Shown here: positions 7,226 to 17,238 of the stretch, in pieces | Layout of the letters: every line of letters begins with the position of its first letter | How positions within the stretch are numbered: position 1 is the first letter of the stretch | Source: Burkholderia pyrrocinia | GTDB lineage: Bacteria; Pseudomonadota; Gammaproteobacteria; Burkholderiales; Burkholderiaceae | Direction of reading: 5' to 3' | Length of the DNA stretch: 64,000 nt | NCBI RefSeq assembly: GCF_003330765.1 | Contig: NZ_CP024903.1 | Span: forward strand, 2,976,001 to 3,040,000 | The notes under the pieces: generated by a model | What the model saw: the letters and a program-made list of their open reading frames with translations, nothing else | Told to the model about the DNA's origin: nothing | Database searches by the model: none | Program-made: the position numbers and the translations under genes

Positions 7226-10200
7226 TCACCACGCCCACCGCACGCCCGCATTCCCGGTAATCGTGCGCTGATGCTCGCCGCCCAGGTTCGTCAGGTAGCT
7301 GACCGTCGCATACACGCTGCCGCGCTTCGTCAGTTGCGCAACCAGCCCCGCGCCGATCTGCCCGGCCGTTTGCCCGACCTGCGTGCCGATCGTCGTCGCA
7401 CCGCCGAACGTCGTCTTGTCGTCGGCGCCGAACGAGCGCAGCACGTTCACGCGCAGGTACGGCTTCCAGCTCACGCCGTTCGCATCGAACGCCCATTGCA
7501 GCCGCGCGCCGATCCGGCCGAGGAACGTGTTGCCGTTATTCCACATCACGCTCGACACGCCGTCGTTGAAGCGATCGAGCGACAGCCATTGCCACACGAG
7601 CTGGGCCTGCGGCTCGAGCGTCAGCCCGTAGCCTAGCGCGACCGGGAAGCCCGCCTCGACCGAGCCCGTGAACGCGTTGCCGTTCGTCGAGCCGTTCGCG
7701 TTGTCGTTCGAATGCGTGCGAAGGGTCAGCGCGCTGCCCATCAGCACCGCGTCCGTGTACCAGCCGCCCGGGCCGATATGCGTCCAGTAACCGCCGAGGT
7801 TGTACGCATTGACCTGCAGCGTGCCGACGCCCAGGTCCTGCTGCGCGAGCGCGAAGCCGTTCACGTCGCCCACCGCGCGCGCGAAGCCGAGGAAGAAGCC
7901 GTAGTGGTTGCGCTGGCCGCTCGGGCTGGTGTCCGCATACAGATCCTGGCCGACCTGCATCCCCCACACCGTGCCGTCGAACGACGGCGTCACGTCGCCC
8001 TTCTGCTTGATGTTGCTGTTGCCGCCCCACACGCGCGCCCACGACGCAGGCATCGGGCCGTGCTCGCTCAACAGGCCCTGTTCGCCCTGACGGTCATGGA
8101 ACGTGTCGATCTGCAGCAGGCCGAGCTGGCGCGCGACGGCCGGCGCTTCCGCGTACAGCGGCACTTCGGGGCGGTAGACGGGTTCGGCAGCGCCGCCCGT
8201 CCCGGCATTGTCGACGGCCTCGACGATCGACTCCGGCGTGCCTTCGGCCGGCGTGATCGGCGGCTGGGGCGGCGGCGTCGGTTGTCCCGGTTGGACGACC
8301 GGCGGCACCGGCTTCGGCGGCACCGTGTTGCGCAGATACCAGCTATCGCCGGTGCCGTTCGCCGCGCCGCCCTTCGCGAGGAAGTACGAATACGCGCCGG
8401 CGCTCACCGTGCCGCCCGACAGCGTGAACGCACCCGCGCTCGACGTCCCGCCGTCGGTCGCCTGCACGACCTGGATGCCGTCGGCCGTCGTCTGCGCGCC
8501 GGGGCCGCCGACGTTCATCACCTTGAGCACGCTTGAGCCGCTGATTCCGCCGGCGCCGACAATCAGCCTGTCCGATGCCGCTCCATCGCCTGCAAGATAC
8601 GTATTCAGCGCGATCGTGCCGTTCTGGCCGACGTAGCTGCCGCCGACGATCGTCAGCGTGTTGCCCACGTCGCTGCCAGCAAGCTGCAAGAGCCCTGCAT
8701 TTGTCAGCAGCCCCTTGATTTACAGGTTACCTGTCCGGCCACTCGCGAGGCCGGCCAATGCGTTCGCGACAGAAACCGTGCCGTGGTTCACTACATCGCC
8801 CGCGACACTGCCGTAACCGCCAAACGTCGCGCCCGGCTCAACCCTTACCATGCCGCCGCCGATCATCGTGGCCGGGCCGCCCAGTCCATCGCCGATCACC
8901 AACGTTCCCGCCTTGACGTCAGTGAAGCCCATGGCGTTGCTAGGACCGTTAAGCGTCAACGTGCCGCTGCCGAGCTTCGTCAGGTAGCCACCGCCGCCCA
9001 TAATGTTCTGCGCGATCGTGGTGTTAAAGCCCTGCGTATCGATCGTGCCGCTGCTAGACGGCGTAATCGACACCGAACGGCTCGACGCCAGATTGAACGA
9101 ACTGCCGAGCTGCAGCGTGCCACCATTGAACGTCAGGCTTCCTGACGATGCGCCGAGCGCATTGTCGGCCGCGACCGACAGCGTGCCCTGCGTGATCGTC
9201 GTACCGCCCGAATACGTATTGCCACCGGCGGTGGAAGGCGCGACCGTCAGCGTGCCCACGCCGGTTTTCTCCACCGCACCCGAGCCGCCGATCGTGCCCG
9301 TGTACGTGCCGGCGCTGTCCTGCTGGAAGCGCACGAACCCGTTGTCGGTCACGGATAGCGGCAGGTTCGACGCATTCGCCTGCAGCGTCGCGCCCGCGTT
9401 CACGGTCGCGACGACCGACGCGGTCGTCGTGCCGAGCGTGCCCGTGAGGTTCAGCGTGCCGCTCTGCACCAGCGCGGTCGAGAACGTGCCGGTGCCGGCC
9501 CAGGTCCAGTCGGCGCCGGCCATCGTCAGGCTCTGGAAATTCGTGAACGCATTCGATGCGGTGCCCGTGCCCTGCAGCGTCACGGTGTTGGTGCCGCCGC
9601 CACCGTTCGCGGTGCCGACGATCTGCGAACCCGTCTGCAGGATCAGCGTCACGTTGCCGTTGCCGCCCTGGATCGCGGTGCCGCCGCCGCCCTGGATCAG
9701 CCCCGCGTTGGTGATCGTCGTTGCGCCGTTGGTCGAGCGCACGCCGATCCCGTTGTTGCTGATGATCCTGCCGCCGGCCTGGTTCGTGATCGTCGCGGTG
9801 AACGAACTGCCGAGCGTGTTCGACACGACCGCGTCGACACTGCCGCCGCTCGTCGCCGTGCCGGTCGTCTGGATCGTGCCGCTGTTGACCAGCGTGTCGT
9901 TGTTGCCCTGCATGTACACGGCCGGCGCATCGCGGCCGTTCGACGTCAGCGTGCCGCTGTTGGTGATCGTGCCGTTGCCGCCGAGCAGCGACGCCGCGCG
10001 CGCGTTGTTGCCGGACGTCGTCACGGTGCCGGTGTTGACGATCTGGTTGCCCGACGCGCCGGGATTGCTCTGCCCCCACGCGGCCGTCATCCCGTATGAA
10101 TTGTTGCCGGTGGTCGTGATCGTGCCGTTGTTGACGAGCGTGTTGTTGTTGCCGTTCGCGGCCATCCCGTCGTTATAGATTCCGGTCGTCGAAATCACGC

Positions 10201-10570
10201 CGGTTGCGGCATTGGTGAGCGTATTGCCGTTGTTCACGCCGAGCAGCATCGCGCCGCGGTTCGCGACGCCCGTACCGTTTCCGGACATCGACAGGTTGCC
10301 GTTGTTGGTGATCGCGCTCGACATGTCGACGGAGAACGGTGTGGGCGTGGACGTCAGCACATAGCTGCCCGTCACGGTCGAATCGAGGTTGATCGTCACG
10401 TTGGTACTGCCGGCCGCAGCCACGACCGACGGTGCATTCGCGCCGGAACACGCGACCGTCGTTCCGCTGCCCGGCGCAACGGCCGAGCATGCCGCATGGG
10501 CGCCCACCGGCATCGCGCCGGTCAGGATCGCCATTCCACCCAAACCCAGGTTCCGCGCCTTTCTTTTCAT
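7226..10570 (-). pseudogene. Type V autotransporter interrupted by an in-frame stop
   Basis: One reading frame from the ATG at 10570 to 7226 is split by a TAA at 8722-8720 (codon 617), and homologous-looking coding continues directly after it in the same frame. Order: signal peptide (1-26, ending AHA); a passenger of Asn/Gly/Thr-rich beta-helix repeats (NNGTI, NSGTI); an autotransporter-associated beta-strand repeat (about 425-560); after the stop a Pro-rich linker (PPKPVPPVVQPGQPTPPPQPP) and a roughly 290-residue C-terminal barrel ending RWAW. If not a sequencing error, the passenger would be made without its translocator, so surface display is lost unless the stop is read through. Confidence 0.75.
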
Positions 10571-10624
10571 TTTCCGCTCGCTTTTATTGGTGACGTTATT
10601 GCAGCAAACCGGTGCGTGAAACGG

Positions 10625-10654
10625 GTTATATCATCTGCTTTGAAATAATCGCAA
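10625..10654 (-). promoter_or_regulatory. Candidate promoter of the autotransporter gene
   Basis: TTGCGA (10654-10649), 18 bases, TATAAC (10630-10625) on the minus strand, 55 bases before the start codon in an AT-rich patch. Confidence 0.4.
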
Positions 10655-10969
10655 GATCCGATTGCGTGATATCGGAAATCAGTCCTGGATTAATTTCGCA
10701 TTCGGAAATAACGGGAATAGCTGCGCTGTTGCGTTGCGGAAAACCCTGTGCAACAGGCGTGGCGGGAAAGCTGGAAGAAAACCGGTTGAATTTTCCGATT
10801 TTCACGAGAGTGTCGAAAGCGATGAAGAATGCGAATCGAACAAGCCGGAAAAATTGACGTTATTCGACGGTCAATTAATCGTGCAATGGCTGCACGCCAT
10901 TCGATCATGTTGCTTCGCACGATGGCCGGCGATTCGAAAGCCGGCGCGTGCGCCGATGCGCGCAGGCAA

Positions 10970-10994
10970 CGATGCCGGCCGCGATGGCCGGCAT
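10970..10994 (-). terminator. Stem-loop after the M23 peptidase gene
   Basis: Perfect 10-base arms GATGCCGGCC/GGCCGGCATC around a 5-base loop, 11 bases past the stop codon. No U-tract on either strand. Confidence 0.4.
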
Positions 10995-11005
10995 CCCGTT
11001 AGCTG

Positions 11006-12346
11006 TCAGCCGGCATCCGATGCGACAGGCTTCGACATCGCGACCGGCAGCGACCACGCGGCCGAGGCCAGACGTGTGCGCACGTCAAGGGCCACGCGGT
11101 TGAACGCGACACGCCGTTCGCCCTTCAGCGAGCCCGCTTTGGCCGCCTGCACCAGTGCGATCGGGTCGACGAGACGGGCATGCCGCCGGACTTCGAAATG
11201 CAGGTGCGGGCCGGTCGCCGTCCCCGTACTGCCGACGGCGCCGACGCGCTGGCCGCGAACGACGCGCGCGCCGGTTCGCAGCGTCGGCTCGAACGCCGAC
11301 AGGTGCGCGTAGTACGACGCATAACCGCCGTCGTGACGAATCACCACATACTTGCCGTAGCCGCGCGGCTCGGTGCCGATGAACGACACCACACCGTTCT
11401 CCGATGCATGAACGGCGCGCCCGGCCGGCGCAGCGAGATCGACGCCGGAATGCACGTGACGCGCGCCGCTTACCGGATGCACGCGCGCACCGAAATGCGA
11501 GCTGATCCGCGTCGCGTTGACCGGCATTGCAAACCGGAAGCCGGCGAGCGGCACGCCGTCGAGGTCGTAGTAGGCGCCCGGCGCGCGTGCATCGGGCGCG
11601 AACCACACACCCGCGACGCGCTGCCCGCGAAAGCGGAGCTCGAGCGCCGTCACGCGCACGCCACCCGGCAGCGTCGCGGTGTGGTCGGGTTCGTATGCCA
11701 CGCGGAAGGTGTCGCCGATCGCGCCGCGCTGCTTCGGATCGATGCGCCCGGCCAGCATGCGGGTGATCTGCGCCGCGATGCCGGCCGGCAATTCGGCGCG
11801 CGCCAGCGACGTTCGCAGGCTGCCGGTAATCGCGCCGGCGCGCGTGCCGCGATCCGGCTGCGCGAACATGAACGGCTCGGCAGATGCCAGATCGACGGAG
11901 CCCCGCTCGAACGCCGGCTGCGCGCCCATCGCGGGCAACGGCGATGCGATGCCGTAGTCGAACCGGGTTGCGTAGCCACGTTCGATCGCACCGCGCGCCG
12001 CGTCGCACAGCACGCTGTAAACCACGCATGCGCCGAAGCGCGCAGCGTTGCCGTCGCGATCGGCGTCCGTCGGTACGTGCGACGCAGACGCTGCATGCAA
12101 GCCGCCCCACGTCGTCCGGGCGGAACTGAAAAAAGGCACGTTGACAAGGCCTGCCGTTTCCGCCGTCACCGGCGCGAACGGCGCGGCGTCGTCAAACGCC
12201 TGCGCTGTCGCGCCCTGTGCGCCGGCCACACACGCCGCCGCGACGACACCGCGCAGCAGCGCGCGGCGAATCGGAAAACAGTGAACGCCGCGTTGCGCGG
12301 GTTGACCTTGTTCGCGTGCGAGACGGAAACGCAGGTCTAACCGCAT
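11006..12346 (-). CDS. M23 family (LytM-type) metallopeptidase
   Basis: 446-residue exported peptidoglycan endopeptidase or division-related LytM factor. An unusually long basic N-terminus (about 27 residues) precedes a hydrophobic export segment (ALLRGVVAAACVAGAQGATAQA). An N-terminal domain of about 200 residues leads to the M23 domain near residues 285-395. The zinc motifs are complete: HXXXD in HSGVD, and HLHFE, with GYASYYAHL between. This suggests an active enzyme rather than a degenerate EnvC-like activator. It reads away from mscS, with a divergent control region between them. Confidence 0.88.
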   Translation of the reverse strand: MRLDLRFRLAREQGQPAQRGVHCFPIRRALLRGVVAAACVAGAQGATAQAFDDAAPFAPVTAETAGLVNVPFFSSARTTWGGLHAASASHVPTDADRDGNAARFGACVVYSVLCDAARGAIERGYATRFDYGIASPLPAMGAQPAFERGSVDLASAEPFMFAQPDRGTRAGAITGSLRTSLARAELPAGIAAQITRMLAGRIDPKQRGAIGDTFRVAYEPDHTATLPGGVRVTALELRFRGQRVAGVWFAPDARAPGAYYDLDGVPLAGFRFAMPVNATRISSHFGARVHPVSGARHVHSGVDLAAPAGRAVHASENGVVSFIGTEPRGYGKYVVIRHDGGYASYYAHLSAFEPTLRTGARVVRGQRVGAVGSTGTATGPHLHFEVRRHARLVDPIALVQAAKAGSLKGERRVAFNRVALDVRTRLASAAWSLPVAMSKPVASDAG

Positions 12347-12679
12347 GACGTCGTCACTCGCTGTCTATCAATGAAAAATCAGGAAAGAACCGGGTATCGC
12401 GGAGAGACTATCGTCGCGATCCGGTAACGTGAAAGCGAGTGTATCGGCGTGCTTGAAACGGCTAAATAGGACCAATCCTATTTGATTGAAGATACGCTTA
12501 GTACCAGAACGAAATCGCAATTTCACCGTCCGACAGCATGTCGCTCCGCCCCCAGGCGCTCGCGCGAGACATCGTGTGCCGTGTACAGTCGAGGGCTGCC
12601 CGCGCACGAGCACGTGCCTGCCCAAATGCGGCGGGCGTGCGACGCGTCGCGCACTGTGTCTTCAAACCGGAATCCCGTC
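12347..12679. other. Divergent control region between the M23 peptidase and mscS
   Basis: No gene is seen. The notable element is a perfect inverted repeat AAATAGGA-CCAA-TCCTATTT at 12464-12483, in an otherwise GC-rich stretch, placed where it could govern either gene. Confidence 0.45.
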
Positions 12680-13549
12680 ATGTTTCTCGATCATCTGCAC
12701 CCGGAACGCTGGACGTTCCTGTGGAACGCGCTGTCCACCCTTTCCATCAAGCTGTGCGCCGGCCTGGCGCTGCTCGTCGCCGGCTGGTGGCTGTCGAAAC
12801 GCCTCGGCAACTGGCTGAACCGGCTGCTCTCGAACAAGGAGCGCGTCGACGACACACTGCGGCCGATCCTCTGCGACGTGGCCGTGTGGGGAATTCGCAT
12901 CGTCGCGATCGTCGGCGCGCTGTCCCAGCTCGGCATCGAAACCGCGAGCATCGTCGCGGTGCTCGGCGCAGCCGGCCTCGCGATCGGGCTCGCGCTGCAG
13001 GGCACGATGCAGAACATCGCGGCCGGCATCATGCTTCTGCTGCTGCGGCCGTTCAAGGTCGGCGACTATATCGACGGCGGCACGGGCGTCGCGGGCACCG
13101 TCGACGAGGTCGGGCTCTTCATGACGCGGCTGACGAAGCCGGACGGCATCTGCGAATACGTGCCGAACAGCGCGCTGTGGGGCAGCTCGATCCGCAACTA
13201 CACGCGCAATCCGACGCGCCGTCTCGATCTCGAGGTCGAGGTGTCCGTGCACGACGATATCGATCGCGCGCTCGCCGCGCTGCACGCGCTGGCCGTGGCC
13301 GATCCCGACGTGCTGCAGGATCCCGCGCCGGACGTGATGGTGATGCGCTTCGACGACAGCACGGCCGTCGCGAACCTGCGCGTGTGGACGCATACCGACA
13401 AATTCTGGGCGATGCGCTGGCGCCTCGCGCGCCAGTTGCGCAAGACGCTCGCCGATGCGGACTGCGCGCTGCCGATCCGCACGCGCGAACTGCACATCGT
13501 GCACGACGCGGAGCGCCGCACGGACGGCGCGCACGCCCGACAGGTGTAA
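12680..13549 (+). CDS. mscS: Small-conductance mechanosensitive channel (MscS family)
   Basis: 289-residue inner-membrane channel that releases solutes on hypo-osmotic shock. Three membrane spans lie at about residues 15-40, 62-82 and 88-118. The third is the Gly/Ala-rich pore helix (LGAAGLAIGLALQGTMQN, then GIMLLLLRPF). The beta domain with VGDYIDGGTGVAGTVDEVG and PNSALWGSSIRNYTRNP follows, then the alpha/beta C-terminal vestibule. The ATG at 12680 gives the usual family length; the longer frame from 12482 adds unrelated sequence. No partner gene is apparent. Confidence 0.9.
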   Translation: MFLDHLHPERWTFLWNALSTLSIKLCAGLALLVAGWWLSKRLGNWLNRLLSNKERVDDTLRPILCDVAVWGIRIVAIVGALSQLGIETASIVAVLGAAGLAIGLALQGTMQNIAAGIMLLLLRPFKVGDYIDGGTGVAGTVDEVGLFMTRLTKPDGICEYVPNSALWGSSIRNYTRNPTRRLDLEVEVSVHDDIDRALAALHALAVADPDVLQDPAPDVMVMRFDDSTAVANLRVWTHTDKFWAMRWRLARQLRKTLADADCALPIRTRELHIVHDAERRTDGAHARQV

Positions 13550-13592
13550 CCGGCGCGGCGGCGGGCGGCGCGCGCGCCCGGCCCGCCCCGCG

Positions 13593-14735
13593 TTACATCC
13601 TGACGATATCGAGCAGCGCCTTCTTGCCGCTCTTGTACGTGAACACCGAGATCGCACCATGCTTCAAGTCGCCCTGCGGCGTGAAGCTGGTTTCGCCGAT
13701 CACGCCGCGATAGTCGGTGGCCGGCATCGCGGCCAGCACCTTCGCCGGGTCCGTCGAGTTCGCGCGCTTCATCGCGTCGACGATGATGTTGACGGCGTCG
13801 TACGAGAACGGCGCATACACCTGCATCGGCTGGTGGTAACGCGCTTCGTAGCGCTTCGCGAACGCCGCGCCGCCCGGCATTTTCTCGAGCGCGATGCCGG
13901 CCTCGGAACACACGACGTTGTCGGACGCCGGGCCCGCGAGCTTCGGCAGGTCGGTCGAACACACGCCGTCGCCGGCGAGGATCTTCGCGCGCATGCCGAG
14001 TTGCCGCGCCTGCTTCGCGAGCGGGCCGCCCGTCGCATCCATCCCGCCGTACATGATCGCGTCCGGGTTCTCGCCCTTGATCTTCGTGAGGATCGCGCGG
14101 AAATCGATCGCCTTGTCGTTGGTGGCGTCGCGCGAGACGACATTCATGCCGGCCGCCTTCGCCGCCTTCTCGAACTCGGTCGCCAGGCCCTGCCCGTACG
14201 CGGTCGAATCGTCGACCACCGCAACCGTCTTGATACCCATGTTCTTCGCCGCATACGACGCGAGCGCCGGCCCCTGCTGCGCATCGGTCGCGACGACGCG
14301 ATACGTCGTCTTGAAGCCCTGCTGCGTATACATCGGGTTGGTCGCGGCCTGCGAGATCTGCACGACGCCGCCGTCGCGATAGACGCGCGACGCCGGAATC
14401 GACGTGCCCGAGTTGTGATGGCCGACGACGCCGACCACCTTGTCGTCGACGAGTCGCTGCGCGACCTGCGTCGCGGTGCGCGGATCGCCCGCATCGTCCT
14501 GCGCGTCGAGCTGCAGCCTGACCTTCTTGCCGCCGATCACGAGCCCCTTCGCGTTGATTTCCTCGACCGCGAGCCGCGCGCCGTTCTCGCTGTCCTTGCC
14601 GAGGTGCGCGATCGCGCCGGTCAGCGGTGCGACGTGCCCGATGCGCACGATCTCGTCCGCGTGCGCGGAAAATGCGGGCACCGCGCATGTCAGCGTCGCT
14701 GCGATGGCGAATGCCGTTTTGTGATGTCGATTCAT
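13593..14735 (-). CDS. Branched-chain amino acid-type ABC transporter binding protein (orphan)
   Basis: 380-residue periplasmic binding protein of the LivJ/LivK family. The signal peptide is residues 1-26 (SAHA). The mature part has the two-lobed type I fold: IGHVAPLTGAIAHLGKD near the start, GHHNSGTSIPAS and DDSTAYGQGLA. No permease or ATPase gene is adjacent, so it either serves a transporter encoded elsewhere or senses its ligand. It lies 70 bases downstream of the acetylpolyamine amidohydrolase on the same strand, hinting that its ligand may be related to acetylated amines; that is inference only. Confidence 0.88.
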   Translation of the reverse strand: MNRHHKTAFAIAATLTCAVPAFSAHADEIVRIGHVAPLTGAIAHLGKDSENGARLAVEEINAKGLVIGGKKVRLQLDAQDDAGDPRTATQVAQRLVDDKVVGVVGHHNSGTSIPASRVYRDGGVVQISQAATNPMYTQQGFKTTYRVVATDAQQGPALASYAAKNMGIKTVAVVDDSTAYGQGLATEFEKAAKAAGMNVVSRDATNDKAIDFRAILTKIKGENPDAIMYGGMDATGGPLAKQARQLGMRAKILAGDGVCSTDLPKLAGPASDNVVCSEAGIALEKMPGGAAFAKRYEARYHQPMQVYAPFSYDAVNIIVDAMKRANSTDPAKVLAAMPATDYRGVIGETSFTPQGDLKHGAISVFTYKSGKKALLDIVRM

Positions 14736-14805
14736 GTCTGTCTCCTTCCTTGTCGCGCTTCGTTCGTGTTCAGATCCGTCGTTCGTCGAAGGCCATGCCG
14801 TGCGC

Positions 14806-15840
14806 TCACGCGCGCCCTTCGAATCCCAGCAGTACGTTCACCGCGTTGATGCCGATCTCTTCGACCATGTAGCCGCCTTCCATCACGAACAGCGTCGGCA
14901 GGTTCAGGCGCGCGAGCGCCTCGCCGATCCGCAGGTAGTCGGGCGAGCGCAGCCGGAAAAGGCTGATCGGGTCGTGCTCGAACGTGTCGACGCCGAGCGA
15001 CACGACGAGCAGGTCGGGCGCATGCGCGCCGATCGCGGCCGTCGCATGCCCGAGCGCCGTTGCATAGGTGCCCCACTGCGTGCCCTTCGGCAGCGGCAGG
15101 TTCAGGTTGAAGCCTTCGCCCGCGCCCGCGCCGCGCTCGTCCGCATGGCCGGAGAAGTACGGGTACGACACCGACGGCTCGCCGTGGATCGACGCGAACA
15201 GCACGTCCGGACGGTCGTAGAAGATGTCCTGCGTGCCGTTGCCGTGGTGGAAGTCGACGTCGAGCACCGCGACGCGCGCCGCGCCGCTCGCGATGCCGTG
15301 CTGCGCCGCGATCGCCGCGTTGTTCAGGTAGCAGTAGCCGCCCATGTACTCGCGGCCCGCGTGGTGGCCGGGCGGGCGGCACAGCGCGAACGCCGCGCGC
15401 GCGCCGTTCGACAGCAGGTCGGCGCCGGTGAGCGCCGAGTTCGCGCTCGCGCTCACCGCATCCCAGGTGCCCGCGTTGATCGGTGCACCGGCGTCCATCG
15501 CGAAGAAGCCGAGCTTGCCGTCGATGAAGTCGGGCAGCGTCGCGGCCGCCGGCATCGCGCGCACCGGCCACACGAGCGGCAATGCCTGGCAGGTGCGGCC
15601 GGTCGCGGTCCATTCGTCCCATGCGCCGGCGAGGAAATCGACGTAGCGCGCGCTGTGCGCGCCGGCGTAGCTGGCGCGGTCGAACGCGCGCGGCGCGATC
15701 ACGTCGCCGAGGCCGGCCGCGCGGACCTGCGCGAGCACCGTTTCGGCGCGAAGGGGGTTTTCGAACGACTCGGTGATCGCGCCGTCTTTCAGTTCGACGC
15801 CGCGATGCAGGTGGTGATCGCTGCTGTAGACCGTGAGCAT
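14806..15840 (-). CDS. Acetylpolyamine amidohydrolase (class II histone-deacetylase fold)
   Basis: 344-residue zinc amidohydrolase that would remove acetyl groups from acetylated polyamines. RPPGHHA (155-161) supplies the catalytic His pair. DVDFHHGNGTQ (193-203) gives zinc ligands Asp195 and His197, and GVDTFEHDP (283-291) gives Asp285. EGGYMVEE is the transition-state Tyr loop. The start MLTVYSSDHHLH at 15840 is the usual beginning of these enzymes. It is divergent from an Lrp-type regulator with a palindrome between them, and upstream of an orphan periplasmic binding protein, suggesting a small regulated polyamine or acetyl-amine unit. Confidence 0.88.
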   Translation of the reverse strand: MLTVYSSDHHLHRGVELKDGAITESFENPLRAETVLAQVRAAGLGDVIAPRAFDRASYAGAHSARYVDFLAGAWDEWTATGRTCQALPLVWPVRAMPAAATLPDFIDGKLGFFAMDAGAPINAGTWDAVSASANSALTGADLLSNGARAAFALCRPPGHHAGREYMGGYCYLNNAAIAAQHGIASGAARVAVLDVDFHHGNGTQDIFYDRPDVLFASIHGEPSVSYPYFSGHADERGAGAGEGFNLNLPLPKGTQWGTYATALGHATAAIGAHAPDLLVVSLGVDTFEHDPISLFRLRSPDYLRIGEALARLNLPTLFVMEGGYMVEEIGINAVNVLLGFEGRA

Positions 15841-15930
15841 GGTTGACCGTTGCAGTGATGGGTGTAAGGAGGGGTGGAAACAGTTTATTGAGGCCGGCCG
15901 GCAATAACTTTGCTTTTCGCGCGCGCGTTT

Positions 15931-15957
15931 CGTAGAATTTTGAGAAAACTGTCTACG
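15931..15957. promoter_or_regulatory. Candidate Lrp-type operator between the divergent genes
   Basis: Nested palindrome: outer arms CGTAGA and TCTACG around an inner TTTT-GAG-AAAA. It lies just upstream of the Lrp-family gene (start 15969) and about 90 bases upstream of the amidohydrolase. Lrp/AsnC sites have this size and an AT-rich centre. Confidence 0.5.
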
Positions 15958-15968
15958 GAGCCACGGAT

Positions 15969-16457
15969 ATGAGCAAAAATCGCGCTGCAGCTGAACTGGA
16001 CGGCGTCGACCGCGCGATGCTCCGCCTTCTGCAGGAAGATGGCGCACTGTCGAACGCGACACTCGGCGAAAAGCTGTCGCTGAGCGTCACGCCGTGCTGG
16101 CGTCGCCGCAAGCGGCTCGAGGACGAACGCGTGATCACCGGCTACCAGGCGAACCTCGACCGGCGCGCGCTCGGGATGAACGTGTTCGCGTTCGTGCAGG
16201 TGACGTTCAACATGCATTCGGACCAGGATTCGGATCACTTCGAGGATGTGATGCGGCGTCACGACGAAGTGACGTCGTGCCACAAGATCACCGGCGCGGC
16301 TGACTACATCCTGCAGGTCGTCGCGGCCGATCTCGATGCGTATGCGGAATTCGTCGAGCGCGTGCTCCGGAAGCAGGCCGGCGTGTCGTCGATCCAGTCG
16401 AGCCTCGCGTTGCGCGAGGTGAAGTTCTCGTCGCGCGTGCCGGTGCCGGACGCGTGA
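15969..16457 (+). CDS. Lrp/AsnC family transcriptional regulator
   Basis: 162-residue regulator. An N-terminal winged helix (about 10-60) opens with LDGVDRAMLRLLQEDGALSN. The unusual CWRRRKRLEDERVI stretch corresponds to the recognition helix and wing. A C-terminal RAM ligand-binding domain (about 70-150) contains the typical VTSCHKITGAADYILQVVAAD. GGAG lies upstream of the ATG. It is divergent from the acetylpolyamine amidohydrolase and very likely controls it and itself through the palindrome at 15931-15957; the effector (amino acid or amine) is not known. Confidence 0.9.
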   Translation: MSKNRAAAELDGVDRAMLRLLQEDGALSNATLGEKLSLSVTPCWRRRKRLEDERVITGYQANLDRRALGMNVFAFVQVTFNMHSDQDSDHFEDVMRRHDEVTSCHKITGAADYILQVVAADLDAYAEFVERVLRKQAGVSSIQSSLALREVKFSSRVPVPDA

Positions 16458-16522
16458 GCGGCGCGACGAACGTGCGGGCCGTCATTCCGTTCCCCCAAAC
16501 CCATCCCATGGAGCACTACCCC

Positions 16523-16768
16523 ATGAAACGTTTCATCCCTTCCGCCGCGCCTGCCAATGCGTCGGCGCCGATCGATGCTTCGGCGCCGGCCGCACCGCCG
16601 ATGGTCGGCGGCGATCGCGACGCACACGGCTGCATCGGCTCGGCCGGCTACGCATGGTGCGAACAGACGCAGCAATGCGAGCGCCCGTGGGAACTGGCGA
16701 AGCAGAAGGGGTTCGCGAATTCGGCAGAAGCGTACGAGCAGTTCTGCAGGAACGATTCGGCGAAGTGA
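16523..16768 (+). CDS. Small Cys-containing hypothetical protein
   Basis: 81-residue protein. The N-terminus is Ala/Pro/Ser-rich, followed by a compact conserved-looking segment with four cysteines: GCIGSAGYAWCEQTQQC, then ERPWE and FC near the end. The pattern C-x8-GYxWC-x5-C-xRPWE recurs in small exported proteins of unknown function in other proteobacteria as I recall. No clear signal peptide is visible from this start. The ATG at 16523 is preferred because GGAG precedes it; a GTG at 16454 overlapping the regulator's stop is an alternative. It follows the Lrp gene closely and may be cotranscribed. Confidence 0.6.
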   Translation: MKRFIPSAAPANASAPIDASAPAAPPMVGGDRDAHGCIGSAGYAWCEQTQQCERPWELAKQKGFANSAEAYEQFCRNDSAK

Positions 16769-16999
16769 GCGGGTCGCGGCGCAATGCCGCGACGCAATGA
16801 CATGCCGATGCGAAGCGCTGCGCGATCGCTCCCGCATTGCATCGGCGCATCGACGTTCCAACGTTTCGCCTCGGCACGCCGCGCGCAAATTGCGCGCGCC
16901 GCGCCTGCAAGTTCCCGTCGGTTTTCCAGCATCGCGCACCACGATTCCGGAAACCCGGACATGCGAAAAACCCCACAAAAACAGGGACATTCTTCGCGT

Positions 17000-17028
17000 G
17001 CGACACGTTAACCGAGTTCGGTTATATT
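17000..17028 (+). promoter_or_regulatory. Promoter with palindromic operator in its spacer
   Basis: GCGACA (17000-17005), a 17-base spacer and TATATT (17023-17028). Overlapping the spacer and the -10 element is the perfect palindrome TAACCGA-GT-TCGGTTA (17009-17024). It lies about 320 bases upstream of mqo on the same strand. Confidence 0.45.
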
Positions 17029-17238
17029 ACGCGCCCCTTGCCACCCCGCTCCCGCCAGACGCGTCGCGCGCGGCCTCTTTCAACGCAGCCTGAAGCGCCG
17101 TCCGCCAAGGCATGCCGCAAGGGCCCGGGCGCGCTGCGCGCCACCGCGACGCAGGTGATTGCCTGCCTGCAAGAAGCCGATCCGAAGGTGTCCTCCTCAA
17201 CGGCTTCGCGTGCGCAAATGCAACGGCGAACATCCTCG

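Larger units (their letters stand above)
10571..11005. other. Intergenic region upstream of the autotransporter
   Basis: No gene is seen. The left 300 bases are AT-enriched and hold the likely autotransporter promoter; the right end holds the stem-loop that follows the M23 peptidase gene. Confidence 0.5.

Noticed and set aside
8720..8722. Two separate genes for the autotransporter halves
   Set aside because: The second part has no ribosome site or signal peptide, and both parts share one frame with continuous passenger sequence.
9003..10178. Plus-strand frame of 391 codons opposite the autotransporter
   Set aside because: Pro/Val-rich antisense of the Gly/Thr/Asn repeat region.
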